Part shown: positions 16,355 through 24,106 of the stretch, piece after piece | How the letters are laid out: every line of letters starts with the position of its first letter | Position numbering within the stretch: the stretch's first letter is position 1 | Assembly (NCBI GenBank): GCA_021443335.1 | Contig: JABUUE010000009.1 | Coordinates: 27,473 to 60,879 of the forward strand | Source of the DNA: Bacteroidaceae bacterium | GTDB lineage: Bacteria > Bacteroidota > Bacteroidia > Bacteroidales > Bacteroidaceae | Length of the DNA stretch: 33,407 nt | Reading direction: 5' to 3' | Notes under the pieces: generated by a model | Databases searched by the model: none | What the model was told of the DNA's origin: nothing | Seen by the model: only the letters and a program-made list of their open reading frames with translations | Translations under genes and position numbers: made by a program

Positions 16355-18751
16355 ATGCGATTTCTTTACATTCTTTTGCTTACAGCATTGCCTTTGACAT
16401 TCGCGAAAGGACAGACACTGCTCATAAACGAGTTTATGCAGGGCAATGTGGATTGCGTGATTGCCGACGACAACGACATTCCCAACTCGTGGGTGGAACT
16501 ATACAATACAAGTTCTGCCGCCATCAACCTGAAGGATTACCGCATAGGAGTGGAGAAGGACTTCAATGAGGCTTACCCGTTGCCCGACAAGCAGATTCAG
16601 GGTAACGGCTACGCGCTGATATACTGCGACAAGAACAAGACGGGCATGCACACCCATTTCAAACTCGACAGTGGCAAGGGTGGCAGCATATACCTTTATA
16701 ATAATAAAGGTGAGGTCATCGACAAGATAGAGGATATAAAGAAACAGCCTGCACCAAACATTGCTTACGGTCGTGAGAGCGACGGACAGGGCAAGATGGG
16801 ATATATGCTTATCCCAACTCCAGGGAAAGCGAACAACGGCGGCATTGTTGACAACAAGAAGATTCTGCCCGAACCCATATTTTCACATACGGGTAAGGTC
16901 TATGAGAAAAGCACTCGAGTGTCAGTACAGATATCTCTGCCCGAAGATGCGCCACAAGAAACTGTGATACGCTACACGACAGACGGCTCAGAACCTACGG
17001 AGAACAGTCCGCAGGTTAGTGGAGCGATAGTGGTTAATAACGCTACCGTACTGCGCGCAAAACTATTCTGTCAGGGTTATCTATCACCTCGCTCCACCAC
17101 TCACTCATACATTTTCCACGGCAGAGAACAGACAATACCCATCATCTCGCTCGTAACCGACAGCAAATTCTTCTATGACGACAAGTTAGGCATATACGTT
17201 GACGGCACCTATAGCAAAAGCCAAAAGAACTACGAATACGACTGGAAACGCCCTGTAAACTTCGAATATTTCCCTACGGGCAGTGAGGAAGCCGCTCTCA
17301 ACCAGCTCTGCGAGACACGAGTGGGAGGTGCAGCATCAAGAGATTGGGTAATAAAGTCGCTAATGCTTTACGCGGACAAACGCCTCGGCGTGAAAAGACT
17401 TACCTACGAGTTCTTCCCTACGGAGAGACCAGGCATTACGGATTTCAAGAGCGTGATGCTGCGAAACTCAGGCAACGACCGCGACTACATGTATTTCCGC
17501 GATGCCGCCATACAGCACAACATGGCCATGAACACAGACCTCGACTGGCAGGCATGGCAGCCAACAGCGATGTATCTGAATGGCAAATACATCGGCATGA
17601 TTAATATCCGTGAGCGTTCGAACGAGGATAACATATACTCAAACTACGACGGACTGGAGGATATTGACATGATAGAAAACTGGAGCGAGCTGAAAGAAGG
17701 TACCATTGACGACTTCAACACATTCAAGGCTTTCTACACCGCCAGCGAGAACGAGGAGAACACAAATATGGATAGATATGCGGAGATGATGGACATTGAC
17801 GAGTATCTGAATGTCATGATTCTCAACATCTTCCACAACAACCTCGATTTTCCAGGCAACAACATCGTGCAATGGAAGCCGCGTACGCCCGAGGGCAAAT
17901 GGCGCTGGATAGTGAAAGACACCGATTTCGGGCTTGGACTTTACAACCGCCCATACGAATACAAGTACATCCATTGGCTCTACGACAACAACTATGACAG
18001 CGGAAACAACTGGGCTAACAAGAGCGAACACACACGCTTGTTCCGCCGACTTATGGCTGACTATCGTTTCCGAGACCGCTTTATCGACAGGATGGCGGTG
18101 TATATGGGCGAGTTCTTGAACGGTAACGGACTGGCAACGGTAATCGACAGTATGTATAATGTGATAAAAACCGAATATCCTTACCACAGAAAGCCCATAA
18201 ACCAATGGTGGCCGAACCATACAGAAGAAATAAACAACGCGAAAAAATGGGCGGCAAACCGCACAACATTCATGTGGAAATACCTTAAAGACTACTTCAA
18301 ACTGCCCGGCGACCCTAAAACACTTATCATAAACGCGGCTTTAGGAGAGAAAGCCAAGAATTACGACTTCACCCTCAACGACACACCTCTTAAGAACGGC
18401 AAGTACAGCGGCTCGTTCTACAGCGGTCGCGAAGTGAGGTTAGAAAGCAAGTGGAAGGACGGCGTGGATGAGATAGCAGAATGGACTATCACCACCAACA
18501 TCCAAGGCAAGACGACAACCCAAACCATCAAAGGCAAGGATGCCACCTTTACCATACCAACGAACGCGGCGGTGGTAACAGCGGAAGCTAAGACAGAAGC
18601 AAGTGGAATACATGAGATAAACGCTGCTGATGCAGGCAACAACTCTATGCCTTCTGCCATCTACAGCATTGACGGAAAGAAAATAAATATGCCCAACAAA
18701 CCAGGCATATATATTACAAGTAAGTGGTCAAAAATATTTTATCATGACTAA
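16355..18751 (+). CDS. Secreted CotH-type kinase with lamin-tail and chitobiase-like domains
   Basis: The 798-residue product has a signal peptide ending near AKGQ (17-20). A lamin-tail-like domain covers about 20-150 (LLINEFMQGN, WVELYNTS). A chitobiase/HEX C-terminal-type beta domain follows at about 190-255 (IRYTTDGSEPT). A CotH kinase domain covers about 325-640, with LRNSGNDRDYMYFRDAA, INIRERSNEDNIY and WIVKDTDFGLG. CotH is a protein kinase in spore coats. The targets of Bacteroidetes members are unknown. The C-terminus begins a T9SS tail (IYSIDGKKI...KPGIYIT), but the last ten residues, SKWSKIFYHD, are encoded by repeat element E2. The final strand of the sorting signal therefore looks replaced. 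Export or anchoring may be altered. Confidence 0.88.
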   Translation: MRFLYILLLTALPLTFAKGQTLLINEFMQGNVDCVIADDNDIPNSWVELYNTSSAAINLKDYRIGVEKDFNEAYPLPDKQIQGNGYALIYCDKNKTGMHTHFKLDSGKGGSIYLYNNKGEVIDKIEDIKKQPAPNIAYGRESDGQGKMGYMLIPTPGKANNGGIVDNKKILPEPIFSHTGKVYEKSTRVSVQISLPEDAPQETVIRYTTDGSEPTENSPQVSGAIVVNNATVLRAKLFCQGYLSPRSTTHSYIFHGREQTIPIISLVTDSKFFYDDKLGIYVDGTYSKSQKNYEYDWKRPVNFEYFPTGSEEAALNQLCETRVGGAASRDWVIKSLMLYADKRLGVKRLTYEFFPTERPGITDFKSVMLRNSGNDRDYMYFRDAAIQHNMAMNTDLDWQAWQPTAMYLNGKYIGMINIRERSNEDNIYSNYDGLEDIDMIENWSELKEGTIDDFNTFKAFYTASENEENTNMDRYAEMMDIDEYLNVMILNIFHNNLDFPGNNIVQWKPRTPEGKWRWIVKDTDFGLGLYNRPYEYKYIHWLYDNNYDSGNNWANKSEHTRLFRRLMADYRFRDRFIDRMAVYMGEFLNGNGLATVIDSMYNVIKTEYPYHRKPINQWWPNHTEEINNAKKWAANRTTFMWKYLKDYFKLPGDPKTLIINAALGEKAKNYDFTLNDTPLKNGKYSGSFYSGREVRLESKWKDGVDEIAEWTITTNIQGKTTTQTIKGKDATFTIPTNAAVVTAEAKTEASGIHEINAADAGNNSMPSAIYSIDGKKINMPNKPGIYITSKWSKIFYHD

Positions 18752-18902
18752 GTAAGTGGAGAAATATTATCTTGCACTCTCTTTGGCGCATCTTTGTCCT
18801 ATATTTTCAGTCGTGTAGCCCGCTACACTCCTGCAAATAAAACCCAAATCTGCATCCAAATATAGTACAATCTAATATCAAACTAATTTTGACCACTTAC
18901 TT
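18718..18902. repeat. Inverted-repeat-bounded intergenic element E2 (about 185 bases)
   Basis: The ends AAGTAAGTGGTCAAAA (18718-18733) and its exact complement (18887-18902) bound the element. The left end is partly repeated directly at 18750-18771. The interior has GGC-GCATCTTT, TCAGTC and the hairpin GTGTAGC-CC-GCTACAC (18813-18828), the same order as in E1 on its minus strand. Reading outward, each end contains a TAnnTTTG match (TATTTTTG on minus at 18729-18736, TAATTTTG on plus at 18884-18891). The right one could serve gltS, but no -33 TTTG is found. The element supplies the last ten codons and stop of the CotH gene. Confidence 0.75.
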
Positions 18903-18928
18903 AAAAAAGGGAAAGAAGGTTTCAAAAT

Positions 18929-20140
18929 ATGCTTACTCTCAACATATATCAGACATTAGCAGTGGCTGTGGTGGCATTATGGACAGGTAGTCTGCTGCGC
19001 CACAAACTGCCTATCTTAGTGCATTTCTGCATTCCAGCGCCTGTCATCGGTGGACTGCTGTTCGCCTTGCTGTCGCTATGCTGCCACTTGTTTGGCGGAC
19101 TGACATTCAAGATTGACTACTCAATCGAGGAGGTGTGCATGGTGTTCTTCTTCACCTCGGTAGGTTTTCAGGCAAACATAAAGACGCTGCGCAAGGGCGG
19201 TCGTCCTTTGATTGCACTCCTAACCCTGATAACAGTGGTGATAGTAATCCAGAACTTAGCATCAATAGGCGTAGCGAACGTGATGGGCTTGAACAGTTTG
19301 ACGGGCATGACCGCTGGCTCTATACCAATGGTGGGAGGTCATGGCACAGCAGGAGCCTTCGGTCCAGTACTTGAAAAGATGGGAGTGAACGGTGCCACCA
19401 CGCTGACAACGGCTGCCGCGACATTCGGTCTGATAGCCGGTTCGCTTATTGGCGGTCCCATCAGTGAGCGACTGATTGAGAGAAACCATCTGGTTCACCA
19501 CAACATAGACCAGACGGGGCCATCGTTTCACGAGGCCATCGACGAGAGTGATGACGAGCAGGAAGAGGTGGAGAAAACGAAGCATGACTCGCCCTACATG
19601 GTGGCAGTCTTCTTGATGATTATAGCTGTAGGCATAGGAACGATGGTAAGTTACGCGCTCTCGCTGACAGGAATGACATTCCCTATTTATATCGGCACGA
19701 TGATTGTGGCTGCTATAATCCGCAACTATGGAGAGCTATCAAACAAGATTTCCATTCCAATGGCAGAGATAGACGATTTCGGTGGCATCTGCCTTTCACT
19801 TTTCTTAGGTATGGCAATGGTTAGTCTGCGTCTGTGGGAATTGGCAGAACTTGCTCTGCCACTCGTTGCGATGCTTGCTATTCAGTTAGTGATAATGATA
19901 CTGTACGCCTACTTTGTTGTGTTCCGCGTTATGGGACGCGACTATGACGCCGCTGTCATCACATCAGGTTTCTGCGGCTTCGGCATGGGAGCTACACCTA
20001 ACGCCATGGCAAACATGCAGGCTGTATGCGACAAGTTCCGCCCATCGGTAAAGGCTTACCTTCTTATTCCAATTGTGGGCAGTATGTTTGCCGACTTCAT
20101 AAACAGCATGATTATCACATTCTTTATCAATGTGGTGTAA
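18929..20140 (+). CDS. gltS: Sodium/glutamate symporter
   Basis: The 403-residue inner-membrane protein matches the GltS (ESS) family: about ten hydrophobic segments in two inverted halves. The first half has CIPAPVIGGLLF (34-45) and GSIPMVGGHGTAGAFGP (130-146). A charged central loop (EAIDESDDEQEEVEKTKHD, about 202-220) follows, and the second half has the matching GFCGFGMGATPNAMANM. It should bring in glutamate with Na+. The length is normal. Its start lies 27 bases after element E2. Downstream it faces mutL tail to tail across a 9-base tandem array. Confidence 0.93.
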   Translation: MLTLNIYQTLAVAVVALWTGSLLRHKLPILVHFCIPAPVIGGLLFALLSLCCHLFGGLTFKIDYSIEEVCMVFFFTSVGFQANIKTLRKGGRPLIALLTLITVVIVIQNLASIGVANVMGLNSLTGMTAGSIPMVGGHGTAGAFGPVLEKMGVNGATTLTTAAATFGLIAGSLIGGPISERLIERNHLVHHNIDQTGPSFHEAIDESDDEQEEVEKTKHDSPYMVAVFLMIIAVGIGTMVSYALSLTGMTFPIYIGTMIVAAIIRNYGELSNKISIPMAEIDDFGGICLSLFLGMAMVSLRLWELAELALPLVAMLAIQLVIMILYAYFVVFRVMGRDYDAAVITSGFCGFGMGATPNAMANMQAVCDKFRPSVKAYLLIPIVGSMFADFINSMIITFFINVV

Positions 20141-20142
20141 AC

Positions 20143-20237
20143 AAGGAGTTCAAGGAGCTCAAGGAGTTCAAGGAGTTACAAGAAGTTCAAGGAGTTGCAA
20201 GAAGTTGAAGGAGTTGAAGGAGTTCAAGGAGTTCAAG
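20143..20237 (+). repeat. 9-base tandem array (AAGGAGTTC), about ten units
   Basis: Ten or so units of AAGGAGTTC, some altered to AAGAAGTTG or with one inserted base, start two bases after the gltS stop and fill the gap to mutL. The array separates two convergent genes. No hairpin terminator is seen in it. Its unit number is likely to vary between strains. Confidence 0.9.
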
Positions 20238-20258
20238 ACATTACCAATAAAAGGACAG

Positions 20259-22073
20259 TTAGAATCTTGATTCAATATCGTCGATTATCACTGTAATCTT
20301 CTTCCCTGAAGGAGTATAATTGACATTGGAGCACAAAAACAAATCGGCGATAAGTTGCTCCATCTCTTTCTCTTCAAGTATCTCGCCATAGGTTATCGCC
20401 GCGCTCTTTGCCATACGTTCCGCTATTACCGAGTTGACGGACTCTTTAGCCGTTGAGCCCACCGAAGCGATAATCTCCTGAAGAAGTTTTACAATATTCA
20501 AGCCGTCAAGTCCTGCCGGCGTTCCGTTTATGGCGTAACTGCCACCCCCGAGAGAGGTAAGGTCGAAGCCAAGGGCTGAAAGGTCATCGTTTATTGCTTG
20601 CAGTGTGCCTTCCTCTTCCGCGGATAACGCCACTATCTCAGGGAATAGCACCCTCTGCGACGGAGCATTGCGCTTCTCCAACTGCCGCATGAAACGCTCG
20701 TAAAGGACACGCACATGAGCACGATGCTGGTCAACGACAAGCAGTCCAGACTTAACGGCAGTCATTATATACTGACCTTTATATTGATAATGCGTGCGCG
20801 CCGTTTCCAGCAGACTGTCTTGCTCGTCGAACATAGATTCCTGCTCTACAGGCTTCTCCACTTCCAGATTTTTTGTCGCCTCGTAGAACACCTCCCAGTT
20901 GGATGGTGCTGTAGATGCTTTATTGTTCTTGAACGGATTATAGCCAGAGCCCGAGAACTTATCTCCTCCAAAGGAAGGCTTCTGCCATGACATCTCTTTA
21001 AAATCACCATCTGCAGGCACTGGTGTCTGTCCGAACACGGGAATGTCGGGACGATTGCCGGCACTGAAGTCTATTGATGATATGCCCGCATATTGTCCAA
21101 TGGCATCCTTCACAGCAGCATTTATTATCTGCCATATCGTCTGCTCATTGTCGAACTTTATCTCTGTCTTCGTGGGACTTACATTGACATCAATGTCCTC
21201 CGGCTCTACATCAAGATACAGGAAATAAGGTATCTGCTCGCCTGCAGGTATCATTCGCTCAACGGCTTGTGTCACCGCCTTATGGAAATAAGGGTGACGC
21301 ATATATCTGCCATTGACAAAGAAGAACTGTTTTGCTCCCTTTTTCTTTGCCGACTCAGGCTTACCTACGAAGCCTGTCAGCTTACAGAGGGCAGTCTCCA
21401 CATTCAACGGAACAAGGTCCTGCTGCATCTTGTTGCCGAAGATATCAACGATGCGCTGTAGTTGCTGACCTGCACGAAGATTATATCTCTCAACATCACC
21501 GGCATGGAAGGTGAAGGATATTTGAGGATAAACCAACGCTATGCGCTCAAAGACCGTGATTATATTGTTAAGTTCAACAGCATCGGTCTTTAGGAACTTG
21601 CGGCGTACAGGGATATTAAAGAATATGTTTTTGACAGAGAAACAACTGCCAACGGGACAAGACGTAACCTCCTGATTGAGCACCTTGCTACCTTCAATAT
21701 TAATAAGTGTGCCCACATCATCAGTCTTCTGTCGCGTACGCAGTTCCACCTGTGCCACAGCAGCTATTGTAGCCAGAGCCTCACCGCGGAAGCCCATAGT
21801 ATGAAGGGCGAAAAGGTCATCGGCCTTGCGAATCTTGGAAGTAGCATGATGCTCGAAAGCCAATCGCGCATCCGTCGGCGACATACCCTTGCCGTCGTCA
21901 ATAACCTTTATGAGCGTTCTTCCGGCATCTGTTACAACAATGTTGATGTGTTCCGCACCGGCATCGATAGAGTTCTCCACCAGTTCTTTGATGACTGATG
22001 CAGGACGTTCTATGACCTCGCCAGCGGCAATCTGGTTGGCAACGGTGTCTGGAAGAAGTTGGATAATGTCCAT
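20259..22073 (-). CDS. mutL: DNA mismatch repair protein MutL, endonuclease motifs altered
   Basis: The 604-residue product has the GHKL ATPase domain with AAGEVIERPASVIKELVENSIDAGA in part (E30, N34), DDGKGM (59-64) and GFRGEAL (94-100). A transducer domain with VNGRYMRHP follows, then a variable linker and a C-terminal dimerisation domain. MutL couples MutS mismatch recognition to repair. The C-terminal endonuclease signature DQHA(X)2E(X)4E appears as DQHRAHVRVLYE from D448, with the alanine and first glutamate changed. The CPHGRP zinc motif near the end is replaced by YTPSGKK. Nicking activity is therefore doubtful. It starts nine bases after the OstA-like stop, so the two form an operon. 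Confidence 0.95.
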   Translation of the reverse strand: MDIIQLLPDTVANQIAAGEVIERPASVIKELVENSIDAGAEHINIVVTDAGRTLIKVIDDGKGMSPTDARLAFEHHATSKIRKADDLFALHTMGFRGEALATIAAVAQVELRTRQKTDDVGTLINIEGSKVLNQEVTSCPVGSCFSVKNIFFNIPVRRKFLKTDAVELNNIITVFERIALVYPQISFTFHAGDVERYNLRAGQQLQRIVDIFGNKMQQDLVPLNVETALCKLTGFVGKPESAKKKGAKQFFFVNGRYMRHPYFHKAVTQAVERMIPAGEQIPYFLYLDVEPEDIDVNVSPTKTEIKFDNEQTIWQIINAAVKDAIGQYAGISSIDFSAGNRPDIPVFGQTPVPADGDFKEMSWQKPSFGGDKFSGSGYNPFKNNKASTAPSNWEVFYEATKNLEVEKPVEQESMFDEQDSLLETARTHYQYKGQYIMTAVKSGLLVVDQHRAHVRVLYERFMRQLEKRNAPSQRVLFPEIVALSAEEEGTLQAINDDLSALGFDLTSLGGGSYAINGTPAGLDGLNIVKLLQEIIASVGSTAKESVNSVIAERMAKSAAITYGEILEEKEMEQLIADLFLCSNVNYTPSGKKITVIIDDIESRF

Positions 22074-22082
22074 AAACGGCGA

Positions 22083-23906
22083 TTAGTATTCTTGTTTTGG
22101 TTTTGGCTTCCAAATAAACAAGTCGTTCTCGTCTTTCGGCCTTAGTTCATCATACCAAGCGAAATTAGGCAGATGGTCCTTGCCGGCAGGTATCTGGTTC
22201 ACGGGGTACATTGTTCCCTTGTTGGCGCTGGTCCATATCTTTTCAAGTTTCCCGTGATTCATATACATACGCATCGTATCGGTCTCGCAATAAACCATAC
22301 CCATGAGTGAAGAGTCTTTCTCATCCTGAGGATAGTAATCCACGAGAACATTGGATATGGCCTCGGACATCTTCATCTTCTTGTCCTCAAAGAACGCCCA
22401 CATCTCCTTCGATGAAATCTGGTTGAAGCGCTCCTTTGCCCTGCTGTTGTTCATCTCCTCGGCACTCATAACAAGTTTCTCTATCGAGAACGCGTTTCCT
22501 ATGACATGGGCGCGGTCCAAGGTGGAGTCTCTCACGAAGGCATGAATCTCATCGCCAAGGAGTTGCTGGGCGCCATGCCATACTATCGGGTCGCGATAGA
22601 ATATCATCACAGAGTCTTTTGATATTCCGACGATAGAGTCTGATATCGCCTGGACATCCTTTCTATATATTCGGGCATGAGGATAGATATGCACCTTGCG
22701 CCACATAGAGTCTGTGTCAACATCAAACGACTCCATGCGGATAGTGTCGGCATGAGCATAGAGAGTATCTTGCTGCGAATAGTCTTTCATCAGCGGCAAA
22801 CGGTCGCAGTCTTTATCGAAAGGCCGGACGGTGGCATGACCAACACCCTCCTTCTTATTATATTTGAAATAGCCGCAATACAGCTCGTTCTTGTTCTTCG
22901 TGTCGGTATAAACAACATTTCCGAAGCCTTCCTGCCAGCCTGTGCTGTCATCGCTCGTAAGGGTGTCGGCAACGAGCACGCGGTCGCCATTGATAACGGT
23001 GGAGCGAGTGGTCAACTTCGTAAACTCCGTCTTTGTATTGTATTCGCCTTGGTCGGTTTTGATGACCGTACCCTTATTGACGATTGTGGAAGGACCGTGA
23101 AACTTGGCGTCTTCTGTCTTCGTGTTATACTCTCCATCTTCCGTATCGATGGTCATATCCTTTCCAGTCACCTTTGACGGTCCGAGCATGTGCGCCCACT
23201 TGGTGTCGTTATTATAATACAGGTTCTTGGTCTCAATCGTTGTGCCATCGGAATGCACGACGGTAGGTCCTACGCTATGGGCCAGCGAGGTGTTGGCATC
23301 GTACATTAGCGTGTCGGTGTCTAAGTCGAAATCCTTGCCCTTCAAACGAACAGTATAGACGAAGGTTGCCTGCCGGGTATCGAGGTGATACTCACCCCAC
23401 TCAGAGGTCAGGTCTGTCTCGTTGTCTATAATCCTACCGTTATTCAGATAATAGGCGAAGTCGAAGAGTCGGTCGTAAACAAGGCTGTCCGTCTTGAGCA
23501 CCGTTGACTTGTTCTTAGCCTTACGGTCACGATGCGTGAGGACCACATTCTTGCTGGCATAGAGCATCTCCCTGCCCACGCCGCCGTCATACCAAGCATA
23601 GTCGCACTTGAGCGTCAAGGTGTCGCCCTGCTTCATGAAGACATTGCCATAAGCTCTGAAGATGTCCGACTGCTGATAGAAATAGGCACTATCACACGTC
23701 AGTATAGAGCCTTTGTGCATGAACTTCACATTTCCCCTCGCCACCTGCGCTCCTCCAGCAGGACCATACTGGTCGTAACTGAGGTTGTCAGCATGCTCAA
23801 GGAAGACGCGTTGGTCCACCGTTTTCTTCACAACCTTCCTTTTCTGGCCGAGGGCGAGAAGACTTACAGCAAGCAAGCACAATATAAAACAAAAGGCTTT
23901 TCTCAT
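22083..23906 (-). CDS. OstA/LptA-like lipopolysaccharide-transport protein
   Basis: The 607-residue product has a signal peptide ending near LALGQ (17-21). It is built of repeated beta strands of the OstA/LptA type: VARGNVKFMHKGSILTCDSAYF (about 56-77, shown here only as a landmark), then similar strands with D-T-L-x-Y/C-D repeats through the first 350 residues. LptA domains form the periplasmic bridge carrying LPS to the outer membrane. Bacteroidetes carry this longer form, commonly next to mutL. It might equally be an LptD-related periplasmic protein. The C-terminal third is not recognised. A complete promoter lies directly upstream, and mutL follows in the same transcript. Confidence 0.82.
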   Translation of the reverse strand: MRKAFCFILCLLAVSLLALGQKRKVVKKTVDQRVFLEHADNLSYDQYGPAGGAQVARGNVKFMHKGSILTCDSAYFYQQSDIFRAYGNVFMKQGDTLTLKCDYAWYDGGVGREMLYASKNVVLTHRDRKAKNKSTVLKTDSLVYDRLFDFAYYLNNGRIIDNETDLTSEWGEYHLDTRQATFVYTVRLKGKDFDLDTDTLMYDANTSLAHSVGPTVVHSDGTTIETKNLYYNNDTKWAHMLGPSKVTGKDMTIDTEDGEYNTKTEDAKFHGPSTIVNKGTVIKTDQGEYNTKTEFTKLTTRSTVINGDRVLVADTLTSDDSTGWQEGFGNVVYTDTKNKNELYCGYFKYNKKEGVGHATVRPFDKDCDRLPLMKDYSQQDTLYAHADTIRMESFDVDTDSMWRKVHIYPHARIYRKDVQAISDSIVGISKDSVMIFYRDPIVWHGAQQLLGDEIHAFVRDSTLDRAHVIGNAFSIEKLVMSAEEMNNSRAKERFNQISSKEMWAFFEDKKMKMSEAISNVLVDYYPQDEKDSSLMGMVYCETDTMRMYMNHGKLEKIWTSANKGTMYPVNQIPAGKDHLPNFAWYDELRPKDENDLFIWKPKPKQEY

Positions 23907-23916
23907 AATTGCGCTG

Positions 23917-23948
23917 CAAAGTTACACTTATTTCTGTTTTCTGCCAAA
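23917..23948 (-). promoter_or_regulatory. Promoter of the OstA-like/mutL operon
   Basis: On the minus strand TTTG (23945-23948) and TAACTTTG (23917-23924) are separated by exactly 20 bases, a full match to the Bacteroidetes promoter. It lies 11 bases before the start codon, so the leader is very short or nearly absent. Confidence 0.75.
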
Positions 23949-23975
23949 GAATATCCATTAATTGTTGAAAACACT

Positions 23976-24040
23976 AAACAATAAGCAATAAGTAGTAACA
24001 AATAAGCAATAAGCAATAAGCAATAAACAATAAACAACAA
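23976..24040. repeat. 7-base tandem array (AATAAGC/AATAAAC)
   Basis: Eight or so heptads, mostly AATAAGC and AATAAAC with one interruption (AGTAAC), lie between the OstA-like promoter and the terminator of the susD gene. The unit length equals that of the arrays around the IVP gene. No coding potential is seen. Confidence 0.85.
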
Positions 24041-24074
24041 TTGCCAACCTCATAACGAGATCGGCAATTATTGT
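24034..24074 (-). terminator. Terminator of the pectin-type PUL
   Basis: ACAACAATTGCC (24034-24045) pairs with GGCAATTATTGT (24063-24074) with one mismatch around a 17-base loop. On the minus strand a T-rich stretch follows. It lies 33 bases after the susD stop codon. Confidence 0.65.
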
Positions 24075-24092
24075 GCTCAAGTTTCCTTCATT

Positions 24093-24106
24093 AAGTATTA
24101 AGTACT
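24093..24106. repeat. Two AAGTAYT heptads next to the susD stop
   Basis: AAGTATT and AAGTACT directly abut the stop codon of the minus-strand susD (24107-24109). They are the same heptad type as the arrays at 1735-1769 and 2201-2235. Confidence 0.6.

Noticed and set aside
18081..18269. Frameshift or broken gene within the CotH region
   Set aside because: The plus-strand frame is continuous from signal peptide to tail. Only the last ten codons are unusual, and element E2 explains them.
20143..20237. CRISPR-like array
   Set aside because: The units are 9 bases with no spacers, so this is a simple tandem repeat. The same applies to the arrays at 1735, 2201, 23976 and 31452.
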